A program made the translations under genes and the position numbers. Below, piece by piece: positions 36,701-44,176 of a DNA stretch of 64,000 bases (positions are counted from its first letter, which is position 1; each line of letters starts with the position of its first letter). This stretch comes from Flavobacteriales bacterium (lineage in GTDB: Bacteria; Bacteroidota; Bacteroidia; NS11-12g; UBA9320), in the NCBI GenBank assembly GCA_020635435.1, contig JACJZU010000001.1:620001-684000 (forward strand), read 5' to 3'. The notes beneath the pieces were generated by a model that was not told where the DNA came from, made no database searches, and saw nothing but the letters and a program-made list of their open reading frames with translations.

Positions 36701-37681
36701 CCCAAATCCGTTCGTGTCTGAAACCGATACCGGGAAATACAATTTCTTTATAAGTCGCCCCGACGGACTGATCTTAGCTATGAATCCACGTTGAGGAGAA
36801 ATGTTGGTGGAATTTAACCACTCGGTCACACAGCCCACGGCGATCACATGCCCGCTGTCGGCTTCTGCAAGGTCCCAAAACATACCCTCTAACTGGTAGG
36901 CGCTATCGGGATCGATCTCATTGGGATCCTGTTCTCCATAAGTGTATTCCCACAACAGATTGCCTTCTTTATCTAACTTGATCAAATAAGCCTTTCGACC
37001 CGCCATAAATCCTTTCTTAATATTCGTGCACCGGTACGGATTGGGTAATAATGCACTGTCCGACTTGTTTTGAACCGAGTCCCAATACTGATAAACCACT
37101 CCAGATGCCGTCCCGCCTCTTCCGGCCAAATAAATATGATTTCGATTACTCGAACTTTGAATGCACGACCACATCTCCCCGTATTCCTCTCCATAGGCTT
37201 TGAACCACACTACATTTCCATTGCTATCCACGCGCATGGCCGCTGCATGTTCCGATCCCTTCCAATGGTAATTCGAGGTGTCCGAACATTCCAACTCCAT
37301 AAAATCCGGACGACCCGGTGGATTGATCTCCGTTTCGGGTGTGCCATTGGAATCGCAATCTGCAAAGCGATACGGCTTATTCTGAAAAGTCACATAACCA
37401 CACATCAGGTATCCGTCCTTATTACCCAAACTGTCATACCAATTCTGGATCTTATACATCCAATCCTCCCCGGTTTGTTCATGACCGGTATAACTCCGAT
37501 ATGCCGTTGGTGTCCCCGGATCCAATTCATTATGCGGATGCTCATACCATCGATCGGGATAATACGACTTTTGCCATTCCACATAGCGCAACTGCTGCGC
37601 TTGAATACAACCGGCCGTGACATAGAACAGACCTGCCAGAAACAAAATCCTTACAAGGGGTAGGGGGGGGGTATTTTTCAT
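33704..37681 (-). CDS. very large T9SS-secreted protein with parallel beta-helix region
   Basis: About 1325 residues from the ATG at 37681; the frame is open to a TTG at 37708. A signal peptide (VRILFLAGLFYVTAGCIQAQ) is followed by a beta-rich N-terminal half and, around 700-1010, repeats resembling right-handed parallel beta-helix rungs (SRLIVEGG..., LIVQNSTIESAYTGVTCEDGG, LYGNNIV). The C-terminus begins VLYPNPTKETVSILSS and ends HKSFKLQIR, a type A T9SS sorting domain. Predicted surface or secreted protein, possibly an adhesin. Codons 4-7 contain a nine-C tract, so translation may be phase-variable. Overlaps the next gene. Confidence 0.87.
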   Translation of the reverse strand: MKNTPPLPLVRILFLAGLFYVTAGCIQAQQLRYVEWQKSYYPDRWYEHPHNELDPGTPTAYRSYTGHEQTGEDWMYKIQNWYDSLGNKDGYLMCGYVTFQNKPYRFADCDSNGTPETEINPPGRPDFMELECSDTSNYHWKGSEHAAAMRVDSNGNVVWFKAYGEEYGEMWSCIQSSSNRNHIYLAGRGGTASGVVYQYWDSVQNKSDSALLPNPYRCTNIKKGFMAGRKAYLIKLDKEGNLLWEYTYGEQDPNEIDPDSAYQLEGMFWDLAEADSGHVIAVGCVTEWLNSTNISPQRGFIAKISPSGRLIKKLYFPVSVSDTNGFGFYGIEKENDHSFVLVYNRKDEGKVGVFRIDENLNESLLSPFDGVLFEPFQGTPGVDNIANGSIVNFEGNNSFFAYDIARKPTLGGAYEFVLGIASLATTHHIFEFPGIDDTSNNEGIIVLLHNDLSYKSQHSLGEVSAYDLKVGVCVLGDTTICGISSTHRRLLNTTGYLPEDYDVSTCCSAGGIIPAEGAAPNKGTQFYRSDGIVANFSSDLSEMNWSTLIVDPMDEGTCWPDNVKKQLCMYSIAEGPNGDLMACGNNGINFDDVHVVKLSDCLNQADPGFTYDWAPTYPGILNNASQYFKGINEDISTLDLFLGTSVTVGTPRTISGRLIVEGGFHLVVQSSNAHWRFQPLQDPYEPQVIVRDGATLTLDGACKLSSLYADSAFSTCMDIGWGGIYVEDGGTLIVQNSTIESAYTGVTCEDGGVVQIINDVAYDTLPNFVNCFRRVEILGQTNAAPSLNNEFRRAYFLNNKPLFFSNHGGDDGGQNRYTKGLDFMVKVRDHSGTNLRFTSCRFENLEEDAPFVHGTGVLGLYSALDFVKGGTQTTTYLPELGDPCQVPDEKPNTFIGLNEGISLGNAGANTLRLRALECDFIDCNNAFSVAAAVNSTLYGNNIVWTDSFSRYTNMPSWNKYGIFTAWCSSTKLWENRIDNYDEDKAFTAIWTGRSTNAALTGAGADHRGNIVEQHGSEPYGFGDWMLHDNSQMQLTCNEYTNLNTDWTVEEIDPDNGNTLADQGDSANYHNNNRWSNPGSGFYAIHDFAQVPDWKYYIDSVLDGNPEYPDTVKLAAILTSGSSTPIDCSEKNKCVLYAEDVSSEEDDFIILAMQVPGSVGTISSLSTILGGRKSGHLAASTKYPKRYYRTNARYRSIVQNSAGHNLEAAQARHLLWFDYATGSKPKHEPLKRLNKNLATSSRDISEESKWVLYPNPTKETVSILSSLEKIERADLYNLQGQRVATWEFKEPEHNVELPVRNMPLGLYILRIGTDQRLHKSFKLQIR
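37663..37671. repeat. nine-base homopolymer in the signal-peptide codons of a surface protein gene
   Basis: Nine G on the plus strand, i.e. nine C in the coding strand, inside codons 4-7 (Thr-Pro-Pro-Leu) of the gene starting at 37681. A change by one base would shift the frame at once. Confidence 0.8.
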
Positions 37682-38016
37682 GACATTCGTAAATTGGGAA
37701 CTGAACAAAGTTTAAGAACATTTCGCTCCCGAACCAAGTCCAGAGTGTCATTTTTTGAAATGAACATTTCATTTTAGATCGTACCTAATTGACAAATAGT
37801 GGTTTGACCTTATTTGTCGGTTTTCTTTGATACTGAACTTTTGTTTGAGTGATTTGTCCCGTTCAATGATCAACTTGTTGTTCAATTCCACTCCATTTTC
37901 ACCTTGTTTGATCTATTTCTGATGTATGGGTTCACATTACGAAAAAATCTTTGCCTGAAAGATGAAACATCCCGGATCATCTATTCGCTTTCGATTAAAA
38001 ACCACATCTTTGCCCC
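37682..38016. other. 335-base intergenic region between divergent T9SS and Moco genes
   Basis: AT-rich region expected to hold two divergent promoters. It contains a 7+2+7 inverted repeat TGAAATG-aa-CATTTCA at 37756-37771 and a CATCTTTG element at 38005-38012 near the moaD start. No RNA gene or ORF of note. Confidence 0.6.
37756..37771. promoter_or_regulatory. perfect inverted repeat, possible operator
   Basis: TGAAATG and CATTTCA arms around a 2-base spacer. Placed 75-90 bases upstream of the large surface gene start on the minus strand and 245 bases before moaD. Palindromic operator or small hairpin; not tied to any regulator. Confidence 0.35.
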
Positions 38017-38259
38017 ATGCCCCAACTGCTGTATTTCGGTATCTGCAGAGATATAATAGGCAACCGGGAAATCGATGAGCTCCATCTCCATGAACTTCAC
38101 ACGGTAGCCGAGCTGCGTGCCTATTTGTACGAAAATTTTCCGGCCCTGAAGCAACTTAATAGTTTGGCCATAGCCGTAAATGAAGTGTACGCAACGGATG
38201 AAACACCTCTCCACGATCAGGATGTCGTGGCACTTATTCCACCTGTAAGCGGAGGTTGA
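38017..38259 (+). CDS. moaD: molybdopterin synthase small subunit MoaD
   Basis: 80 residues, normal size, with ubiquitin-like fold. It ends LIPPVSGG, the required C-terminal Gly-Gly that is adenylylated by MoeB and thiocarboxylated. In the MoaD-MoaE complex it donates sulfur to precursor Z. The start overlaps nothing; its stop overlaps the moaE start by one base. Confidence 0.95.
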   Translation: MPQLLYFGICRDIIGNREIDELHLHELHTVAELRAYLYENFPALKQLNSLAIAVNEVYATDETPLHDQDVVALIPPVSGG

Positions 38260-38678
38260 TGATGATAGATGTCCTGATCACCTCAAAACCTCTGGATCCT
38301 CAAAGCGCACTTATACAATGCGTTGCCCCAAACAGCGGTGGAACTGTAATTTTCCTGGGTACAGTTCGAGACAGTACCAAAGGCCGCGAAGTGATCGCTC
38401 TTGAATTTGAAACCTACGAATCCATGGCTCTCCGCGAAATGGAACGTATTGCTGAACAGATCCGCACAAAATGGAAAGCAAATTCTGTTCTGATCCATCA
38501 TCGTATCGGTCGGTTAGAGATCGGAGAAGCACCTGTGCTTATAATCGTGTCCTGCCCTCACCGCAAAGAGGCCTTTCTCGCCTGCGAATGGGCTATCGAT
38601 GAATTAAAACGCAGTGTGCCTATCTGGAAAAAAGAGATATTCCTTGACGGTGAAATATGGATATCCGCACACCCATGA
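38259..38678 (+). CDS. moaE: molybdopterin synthase catalytic subunit MoaE
   Basis: About 139 residues. Family motifs GTVIFLGTVRDSTKGREV, LEFETYESMALREME, IHHRIGRLEIGE, and near the end SVPIWKKEIFLDG, which holds the catalytic Lys. MoaE converts precursor Z to molybdopterin using MoaD thiocarboxylate. ATG codons at 38259 and 38262 are both possible. The stop overlaps the next gene's ATG by 4 bases. Confidence 0.95.
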   Translation: MMIDVLITSKPLDPQSALIQCVAPNSGGTVIFLGTVRDSTKGREVIALEFETYESMALREMERIAEQIRTKWKANSVLIHHRIGRLEIGEAPVLIIVSCPHRKEAFLACEWAIDELKRSVPIWKKEIFLDGEIWISAHP

Positions 38679-39703
38679 ACATGCAAGCAGTAGTGCTCCA
38701 AAAATATGGTAATGCCGAGCAGGCTCTTACTATTCGAGAATGGCCCAAACCCATACCGAAACCGCATGAGGTGCTCATCCACTCCGAGGGTTTCGGTTTA
38801 AATTATGCAGATGTAACTGCCCGAAAAGGCCTCTACGGAGCCGCGCCACCTCCACCATGCATCCTGGGCTACGAATTGGTGGGAACGGTAGTGGAAACAG
38901 GCACAGATGTCCCCATAAACCTCCTTGGGAAACGTGTAGTGTCCTTTACACGATTTGGAGCATACGGCGAATTTGTTACCGCTCCTGCAAAAGCCCTCAT
39001 TGAGATCGATGAGGAAATGCCACTTGGCGATGCCTTAGCCCTCACAACACAATATGCAACGGCCTGGTTCGCTTTCTTCCGATCAGCAAATGTTCAGGAA
39101 GCTGATCGCGTGCTTATCCACTCGGCAGCTGGTGGGGTAGGACAGGCACTCATACAATTGGCCATCCTCAAAAAATGCGAGATCGTGGCCCTCGTTGGAT
39201 CGGAAGAAAAGAAAGAATTTCTGAAACGCTATCCAATAGCACGCACGATCAATTATCGAACTTCAAATTACCCCGATTTGATTCGAAGCTCAATCGGACC
39301 ACGGCCAATTGATGTGAGCTTCAATTCCGCTGCGGGAAGATCTTTCAAAGAAGACCTGAATTTACTTTCCACAGGAGGACGCCTCATTCTCTATGGCGCA
39401 TCAAGTCGCAGTAATATACGTCCCGTTATCCTCGCAAACTTGAAACTGGTCTGGAATATGGGCCTGTTGATACCCATCAAACTCATGTTGAATTCCATCT
39501 CCGTTTCAGGTTTGAATATGCTTAAAATTGGAGATGATCAACCCGATCGACTAAAGGCCTGTATGCTGGAATTAATGGCCATGTACAAGCAAGGAAAGAT
39601 CAAACCGGTACTTGATTCGGAGTTCCCGGTTTCTCAAGTGGCTGAGGCTCATCGCCGAATGGAAGAAGGTAGGTCTATGGGAAAGATCGTGGTTAAATGG
39701 TGA
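38675..39703 (+). CDS. zinc-binding dehydrogenase-type NADPH:quinone oxidoreductase
   Basis: About 343 residues. Medium-chain dehydrogenase/reductase family: N-terminal GroES-like catalytic domain (GFGLNYADVTARKGLYG, PCILGYELVGTVVETG) and a Rossmann domain with HSAAGGVGQALIQLA near residue 140. Zinc ligands of alcohol dehydrogenases are absent, as in quinone reductases (Qor). Substrate unknown. Its ATG at 38675 overlaps the moaE stop by 4 bases, so it is translationally linked to moaDE, which is unusual. Confidence 0.88.
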   Translation: MNMQAVVLQKYGNAEQALTIREWPKPIPKPHEVLIHSEGFGLNYADVTARKGLYGAAPPPPCILGYELVGTVVETGTDVPINLLGKRVVSFTRFGAYGEFVTAPAKALIEIDEEMPLGDALALTTQYATAWFAFFRSANVQEADRVLIHSAAGGVGQALIQLAILKKCEIVALVGSEEKKEFLKRYPIARTINYRTSNYPDLIRSSIGPRPIDVSFNSAAGRSFKEDLNLLSTGGRLILYGASSRSNIRPVILANLKLVWNMGLLIPIKLMLNSISVSGLNMLKIGDDQPDRLKACMLELMAMYKQGKIKPVLDSEFPVSQVAEAHRRMEEGRSMGKIVVKW

Positions 39704-39721
39704 ACTCGAGATCCCCTGCCC

Positions 39722-40804
39722 TCAAACCTCGTCATGCTCCTGTCGCAAATAAGCAACTGCTCCTCCCATAAGCTGGATCAATGTTCCTTCAAAACCTTTT
39801 CGGGCTATCCGATCTATAGCCTCTGCACTGCGTTTTCCACTGAAACAGTAGAATGCATAGGTCTTACCCGGTTCCAAACTTTCGAACCAATCGGCAAATT
39901 CCGACATGGGTAGGTGCTCACTACCCGGATATACCCAATCGCGTTCACCGGTCTCTCGAACATCGATCAGAGCATCCGCCCGCTCCCGGTATCGACGTTC
40001 CCATTCTTCCCAATCCAATTCAATTACCTCCGCAGCTTGCCTTATGTCGGAATCTGTTATGAGCACCGACGGGTTCTTAGCAAATCGCATTCGATGGAAT
40101 TGATTCCTCCATGCATCGAAGAGGAGCAATTCACCGATCAACAATTCACCCACTCCGGTGAGGTATTTCACGACCTGAGCGGCTTGCAATTGACCGATAA
40201 TACCCGGAACAACACCTAAAACCCCGGCCTCGGCACAGGAAGGTACACTACCGGGATCGGGCATCAATGGAAACAGATCGCGGTAGTTTGGCCCCCTCCC
40301 CCCTTCAGGTAGAGGAACATTGAATGTACTCACCTGTCCGTCAAAACCACCTGCTGCTCCATGTATCAACACCTTACCCTCTAAAACACAGGCATCATTC
40401 AATAGAAATCGGGTTGGGAAATTATCGCTGGCATCAACCACCACGTCATGGGCACGCACCAGTTCCCGTACTTCTGCCGCTCCCAAATGGATCGGCAAGG
40501 CATGTATGCGTACATGTCCATTATGCGATCTGAGGTGGTTGGCAGCGGCTTCTGCTTTGAACTGACCGATATCCGATTCCCGATAAAGGACCTGCCTCGG
40601 AAGATTGCTGAGTTCCACCCGATCGTGATCCACCAAAGTGATGTGTCCAACACCCATGGTTACCAGGTAAAGCAGGACCGGACAACCCAATCCACCGCAT
40701 CCAACAACCAGGACGCTGGAATCCCTCAGTTTTTCCTGAGCGGATTTGCCAAACCCGGGTAATATGATCTGTCGGCTATAACGCTCTTCCCATGCCTCAT
40801 TCAT
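39722..40804 (-). CDS. moeB: MoeB/ThiF-type adenylyltransferase fused to a rhodanese domain
   Basis: About 360 residues. ThiF-fold ATPase with GCGGLGCPVLLYLVTMGVG, VDHDRVELSNLPRQ and DASDNFPTRFLLNDAC motifs, catalytic Cys region SVPSCAEAGVLG, and a C-terminal rhodanese domain (about 265-355) with active-site YCFSGKRSAEA. It activates the MoaD C-terminus by adenylylation; the rhodanese may supply sulfur. The zinc-binding CxxC pairs of E. coli MoeB are missing: the sites read NYRDLFP and NPSVLI. The start overlaps mobA by one base. A GTG at 40807 is the alternative start. Confidence 0.92.
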   Translation of the reverse strand: MNEAWEERYSRQIILPGFGKSAQEKLRDSSVLVVGCGGLGCPVLLYLVTMGVGHITLVDHDRVELSNLPRQVLYRESDIGQFKAEAAANHLRSHNGHVRIHALPIHLGAAEVRELVRAHDVVVDASDNFPTRFLLNDACVLEGKVLIHGAAGGFDGQVSTFNVPLPEGGRGPNYRDLFPLMPDPGSVPSCAEAGVLGVVPGIIGQLQAAQVVKYLTGVGELLIGELLLFDAWRNQFHRMRFAKNPSVLITDSDIRQAAEVIELDWEEWERRYRERADALIDVRETGERDWVYPGSEHLPMSEFADWFESLEPGKTYAFYCFSGKRSAEAIDRIARKGFEGTLIQLMGGAVAYLRQEHDEV

Positions 40805-41961
40805 CACTCCTTATTTTGTATCAACTTCTTTGTTTGCTCAAATTCCTCAGGTGTATTCACATTGGTGAGTATGTGCGGATCCAATGGCGAAACCAGTTTT
40901 ATCTCACTGTTTATCAGCACCTTACGGGGACAACTAACTCCAAGACTCAGAAATTCCAACATACGCCTATAAGCCCTTGGTTCCCAGATGGTACACAGTG
41001 GATCCGGAAAATCCGTGTGCTTGTTATAGAAGGCAGTTGCATAGGTATTTGCTGCCCGCTGGCTGACCAATTCACCAATTGCCCCTGAATTGAGGAATGG
41101 CAGATCGCATGCCACCACCAACCAGGCTGCGTCCGGATCTCGGCGAAATGCGCTCAGTATAGCTCCATAAGGCCCTAGTCCCAAATAAGTATCAGCTAGC
41201 AGCGGGTATGCGCTTTCAATCACATCCAACTGTTTCCGGCGGCAAGAGATAAATACTTCCTCACAAAATGGTGCGAGCAGATCAGCTGTGCGATTGCGTT
41301 GATCTTTTTCAGAATAAACAATTCCGCCTTTATCAAAACCCATACGCGTGCTTTTTCCTCCGGCCAGTACCAATCCTTTCAATGCTACCTTTAGGGTTCT
41401 CAAGCGATCACCGATCCATCCCAGAAATGCCTCCTGATCGGTCTTGGGGAATTGCGGGATTCCTTTCGGGATCAGTTCCACAACCATTACGGGTTCAGGT
41501 AGCACAGAAGGATCGCCTATTACAGCCAATACGTTGCTGAGTTGATCTGCGCGTTTCACGAGGGATGCAGCCTTTGCAGGGTCCTCGATCACGATCTGTG
41601 CGGATGCCCGGTGATGATTCCCGTTGACCAATACCAGATCCATACTGCCAAGCAATAATTTCTTGTCAAGATCATTCAATGCCCCTGCTTGCCCATACTC
41701 CCAGTAACTGATCTTGTCCGAGAATTCTGCAACTGCACCTTTTAGCAGCAATTCGGGTTGAAGATCGTTGTCGTAGGCTCTGTGATCGGTATCTACATAG
41801 GCGATCCGAAATTGCTTACCATATCTTTCAAGGATCAACCCGGCCAAATAGCGTATTTGATCGCAATTCGTACCTATTAGTGCAATTTCGTTGCGATTAT
41901 ATACCCCAAATGAAGGTTTTGTCAGTTGGGCGTGTTTAGTGTGCCCCTTGTGTGTAGTCAC
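40804..41961 (-). CDS. mobA: MobA-like molybdenum cofactor guanylyltransferase with extra N-terminal domain
   Basis: 385 residues. The C-terminal half (about 190-385) is MobA: LKGLVLAGGKSTRMGFDKGG nucleotide site, GPYGAILSAF, VACDLPFL and a LTNVNTPEEF end. It attaches GMP to molybdopterin, needed for bis-MGD enzymes such as the oxidoreductase in this window. The N-terminal 190 residues look like a MobB-type P-loop fold (ALIGTNCDQIRYLAGLILE, then AYVDTDHRAYD) but the glycine-rich Walker A is degenerate. Start is a GTG at 41961 inside the end of moaC. Fusion and loss are worth checking. Confidence 0.88.
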   Translation of the reverse strand: MTTHKGHTKHAQLTKPSFGVYNRNEIALIGTNCDQIRYLAGLILERYGKQFRIAYVDTDHRAYDNDLQPELLLKGAVAEFSDKISYWEYGQAGALNDLDKKLLLGSMDLVLVNGNHHRASAQIVIEDPAKAASLVKRADQLSNVLAVIGDPSVLPEPVMVVELIPKGIPQFPKTDQEAFLGWIGDRLRTLKVALKGLVLAGGKSTRMGFDKGGIVYSEKDQRNRTADLLAPFCEEVFISCRRKQLDVIESAYPLLADTYLGLGPYGAILSAFRRDPDAAWLVVACDLPFLNSGAIGELVSQRAANTYATAFYNKHTDFPDPLCTIWEPRAYRRMLEFLSLGVSCPRKVLINSEIKLVSPLDPHILTNVNTPEEFEQTKKLIQNKE

Positions 41962-42418
41962 TCTTACCTCCCCGTTTCTCTAGTAATTCCGTTCTTTCAA
42001 TACTAATTTCATGCGACAAGGCCTTGCACATATCGTATACCGTAAGTGCAGCTACGGAAACCCCAGCAAGTGCTTCCATCTCTACGCCGGTTTTTCCTTC
42101 ACAACGCACCGAACAATAGATGTTCAAACGATCCGATTCCCACTCAAAGTCGAAATCAATGCCAGATAGTGGAAGCGGATGACAAAGCGGGATCAACTCG
42201 CTTGTGCGCTTAACACCCATTACGCCTGCAAGTTGGGCAGTTTGCAATACAGGCCCTTTCTTGAGCATAATTTCACCGTCTTTCAAATGCGCCATCACTT
42301 CCTGAGGAAGGTGTACAGAGGCTCTTGCCCGTGCAAAACGTTGAGTGATTTCCTTATCCCCCACATGCACCATACCGGCTCGTCCTTTTTGGTCTATATG
42401 CGTGAGCTTTTTCTTCAT
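41936..42418 (-). CDS. moaC: cyclic pyranopterin monophosphate synthase MoaC
   Basis: 160 residues. Works with MoaA to form cyclic pyranopterin monophosphate. Family motifs are ELIPLCHPLPLSG, EGKTGVEMEALAGVSVAALTVYDMCKA and HIDQKGRAGMVHVGDKEIT near the N-terminus, with conserved catalytic Lys/Asp residues. It overlaps mobA by 26 bases and is 22 bases from menD upstream. Separated from moaA by 37 kb within the window. Confidence 0.97.
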   Translation of the reverse strand: MKKKLTHIDQKGRAGMVHVGDKEITQRFARARASVHLPQEVMAHLKDGEIMLKKGPVLQTAQLAGVMGVKRTSELIPLCHPLPLSGIDFDFEWESDRLNIYCSVRCEGKTGVEMEALAGVSVAALTVYDMCKALSHEISIERTELLEKRGGKSDYTQGAH

Positions 42419-42440
42419 GATTATTTTGATGTGATCTCAA

Positions 42441-44069
42441 TTAACGGAATCCCTCCTGAAGACTTCGATAGAAGTTCCGGTTCTCATCCGCATCGGTAAA
42501 AATTTCCCAAATTCCAGGTTTGTCGGCATTCTTCATTTCCTGAAGAGCCTCATCCAACCCTGCAAAATTGTTGATTCGCCTGTATCCCCAGCTGTGATCG
42601 GCTGCCAGATATTCAGCAGTGCGCACATGGGGTGTCGTTTGAAATCTGCGCGCGGCCCCAAGTTGATCATGCCCTTTGAGCAATTCAAAGATCCGGCCTC
42701 CGCCATTATTCAATACGATCACCTGCAAACGATGATCTAGTGAATTCCACATGGCATTCGCATCGTAAAAGAACGAAAGATCTCCGATCAGCAGATATTC
42801 GACCTCCCTGGAGATGCATGCATGACCAACTGCCGTGCTGAACGTGCCGTCGATCCCACTTGTTCCGCGATTTCCCCAATAACTCTTTCCGGATCGCGCA
42901 TCAATGAAAGATGCGTAGCGCACCGGCATGGAATTTCCGAGGTGTATATTGCCTGAAATGTGATCCAGGATCCTGTGAACAACAGTTAGTTCAGTGAAAT
43001 GATCTCGATCCGCAAAGAATGCCGTGCGAAAACCGGAGATACTATCGCTCCATTGAGACCAATATTCCTCCTTCAATGACATCAGTTCCTGCTCGATCAA
43101 TGGAAGAGCATCCGCCGGTTCGACCTGCCAGTGGAACGGACCACTGAAAAACGGATCGCCGACCTCGTGAAACCTATCGATGTGCCAATGCCTGAATTCA
43201 TCGCCGTTGCGCAGAAAAGTTCTCAGCGCCTTTGAAATGAAATAGGTTCCACTGCTGATCACCAGATCTGGCGTTTCCGGTTTGCCTTTACCGGAAAAAG
43301 TCAGAAAAGCATCCCAATTGCGCATTGCCGGATCTGCATGAACTCCCGACATAAGGTCGTTCAATACCGGAATCCTCAGATCAGACGACAATTGCATGCT
43401 GCCCGAATAACCATTGAGGAACAAGGGCCTTCTGGAATTCCTGAGATCCACAAACAATTGCGGTGGTACTTCAATTTTCTTGCTCCGGCGATCTATGGCC
43501 CGAACCAACGGTGCACTGTACTCCTCCCTTGAAGGTGGTTCAAAATACAATGGTTCTTCCAGCGGAATATTCAGGTGAACCGGACCCGGAATCGGTTCCG
43601 TAGCCTGTCTGTGCACAAATTCAACAACCCTATGAAAATCACGCGGATCTGAGAGATCTTCACCGCTGTTGCGATAAGCCCGAACGTGGTGCAAGAAGGC
43701 ATGATCCTGCCGTATGCACTGTCCGTCCCAATTCCCGATAAGGTACTCCGGACGATCCGCACTCAGAACGAGCAGCGGAACGCGTGCATGATACGCTTCC
43801 GCTATGGCGGGATAATAATTGAGCAAAGCAGTGCCGGAAGTACAAACCAGGGCAACTGCCCGTCCGGTGCGCTGCGCGATCCCAAGAGCCACAAAACCGG
43901 CCGATCGCTCATCAATGATGCTGTGGCAGGTTATACCCGAATTGAAGATCGCAGAGATCAATGGGGCATTGCGGCTTCCCGGAGAAAGAACGGCATGCTC
44001 CACCCCACTATCCAGTAAGCCCTGCACCAAAGCGATCATGGCCTGCTTCAATTCACCACTTGCTCCCAC
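42441..44069 (-). CDS. menD: 2-succinyl-5-enolpyruvyl-6-hydroxy-3-cyclohexene-1-carboxylate synthase MenD
   Basis: 542 residues. Thiamine-diphosphate enzyme of menaquinone synthesis. The N-terminal motif VLSPGSRNAPLISAIFNSG, the ThDP-region GNRGTSGIDGTFSTAVG and the C-terminal YLLIGDLSFFYDANAMWN and VLNNGGGRIFELL are characteristic of MenD. The GTG at 44069 is tentative; an ATG at 44039 (MIALVQGLL) would be shorter, and a minus-strand TAACTTTG at 44081-44074 lies only 4 bases before the GTG. Menaquinone would be the electron acceptor of the oxidoreductase. The next gene, moaC, starts 22 bases on. Confidence 0.93.
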   Translation of the reverse strand: MGASGELKQAMIALVQGLLDSGVEHAVLSPGSRNAPLISAIFNSGITCHSIIDERSAGFVALGIAQRTGRAVALVCTSGTALLNYYPAIAEAYHARVPLLVLSADRPEYLIGNWDGQCIRQDHAFLHHVRAYRNSGEDLSDPRDFHRVVEFVHRQATEPIPGPVHLNIPLEEPLYFEPPSREEYSAPLVRAIDRRSKKIEVPPQLFVDLRNSRRPLFLNGYSGSMQLSSDLRIPVLNDLMSGVHADPAMRNWDAFLTFSGKGKPETPDLVISSGTYFISKALRTFLRNGDEFRHWHIDRFHEVGDPFFSGPFHWQVEPADALPLIEQELMSLKEEYWSQWSDSISGFRTAFFADRDHFTELTVVHRILDHISGNIHLGNSMPVRYASFIDARSGKSYWGNRGTSGIDGTFSTAVGHACISREVEYLLIGDLSFFYDANAMWNSLDHRLQVIVLNNGGGRIFELLKGHDQLGAARRFQTTPHVRTAEYLAADHSWGYRRINNFAGLDEALQEMKNADKPGIWEIFTDADENRNFYRSLQEGFR

Positions 44070-44073
44070 AACA

Positions 44074-44081
44074 CAAAGTTA
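44074..44081 (-). promoter_or_regulatory. -7-like element TAACTTTG before menD
   Basis: Exact match to TAnnTTTG on the minus strand, 5 bases upstream of the GTG. If used, the message would be nearly leaderless or the ATG at 44039 would be the real start. Confidence 0.4.
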
Positions 44082-44149
44082 AGATTTACCCAGCGTGAAC
44101 ACTTACCATTCGCAAACAGACGATGCCTCCGATATTGCCGGGGCTTACT

Positions 44150-44157
44150 TAACTTTG
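44150..44157 (+). promoter_or_regulatory. -7-like element TAACTTTG before sucB
   Basis: Exact TAnnTTTG match 19 bases before the sucB ATG; a TTG at 44135-44137 is closer than the usual gap. Confidence 0.4.
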
Positions 44158-44176
44158 CGCCTTCAATTTTGAAACT

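Noticed and set aside
37942..37960. Crp-like half-site upstream of moaD
   Set aside because: Only the TCACA half matches; the other half has several mismatches at the required spacing.
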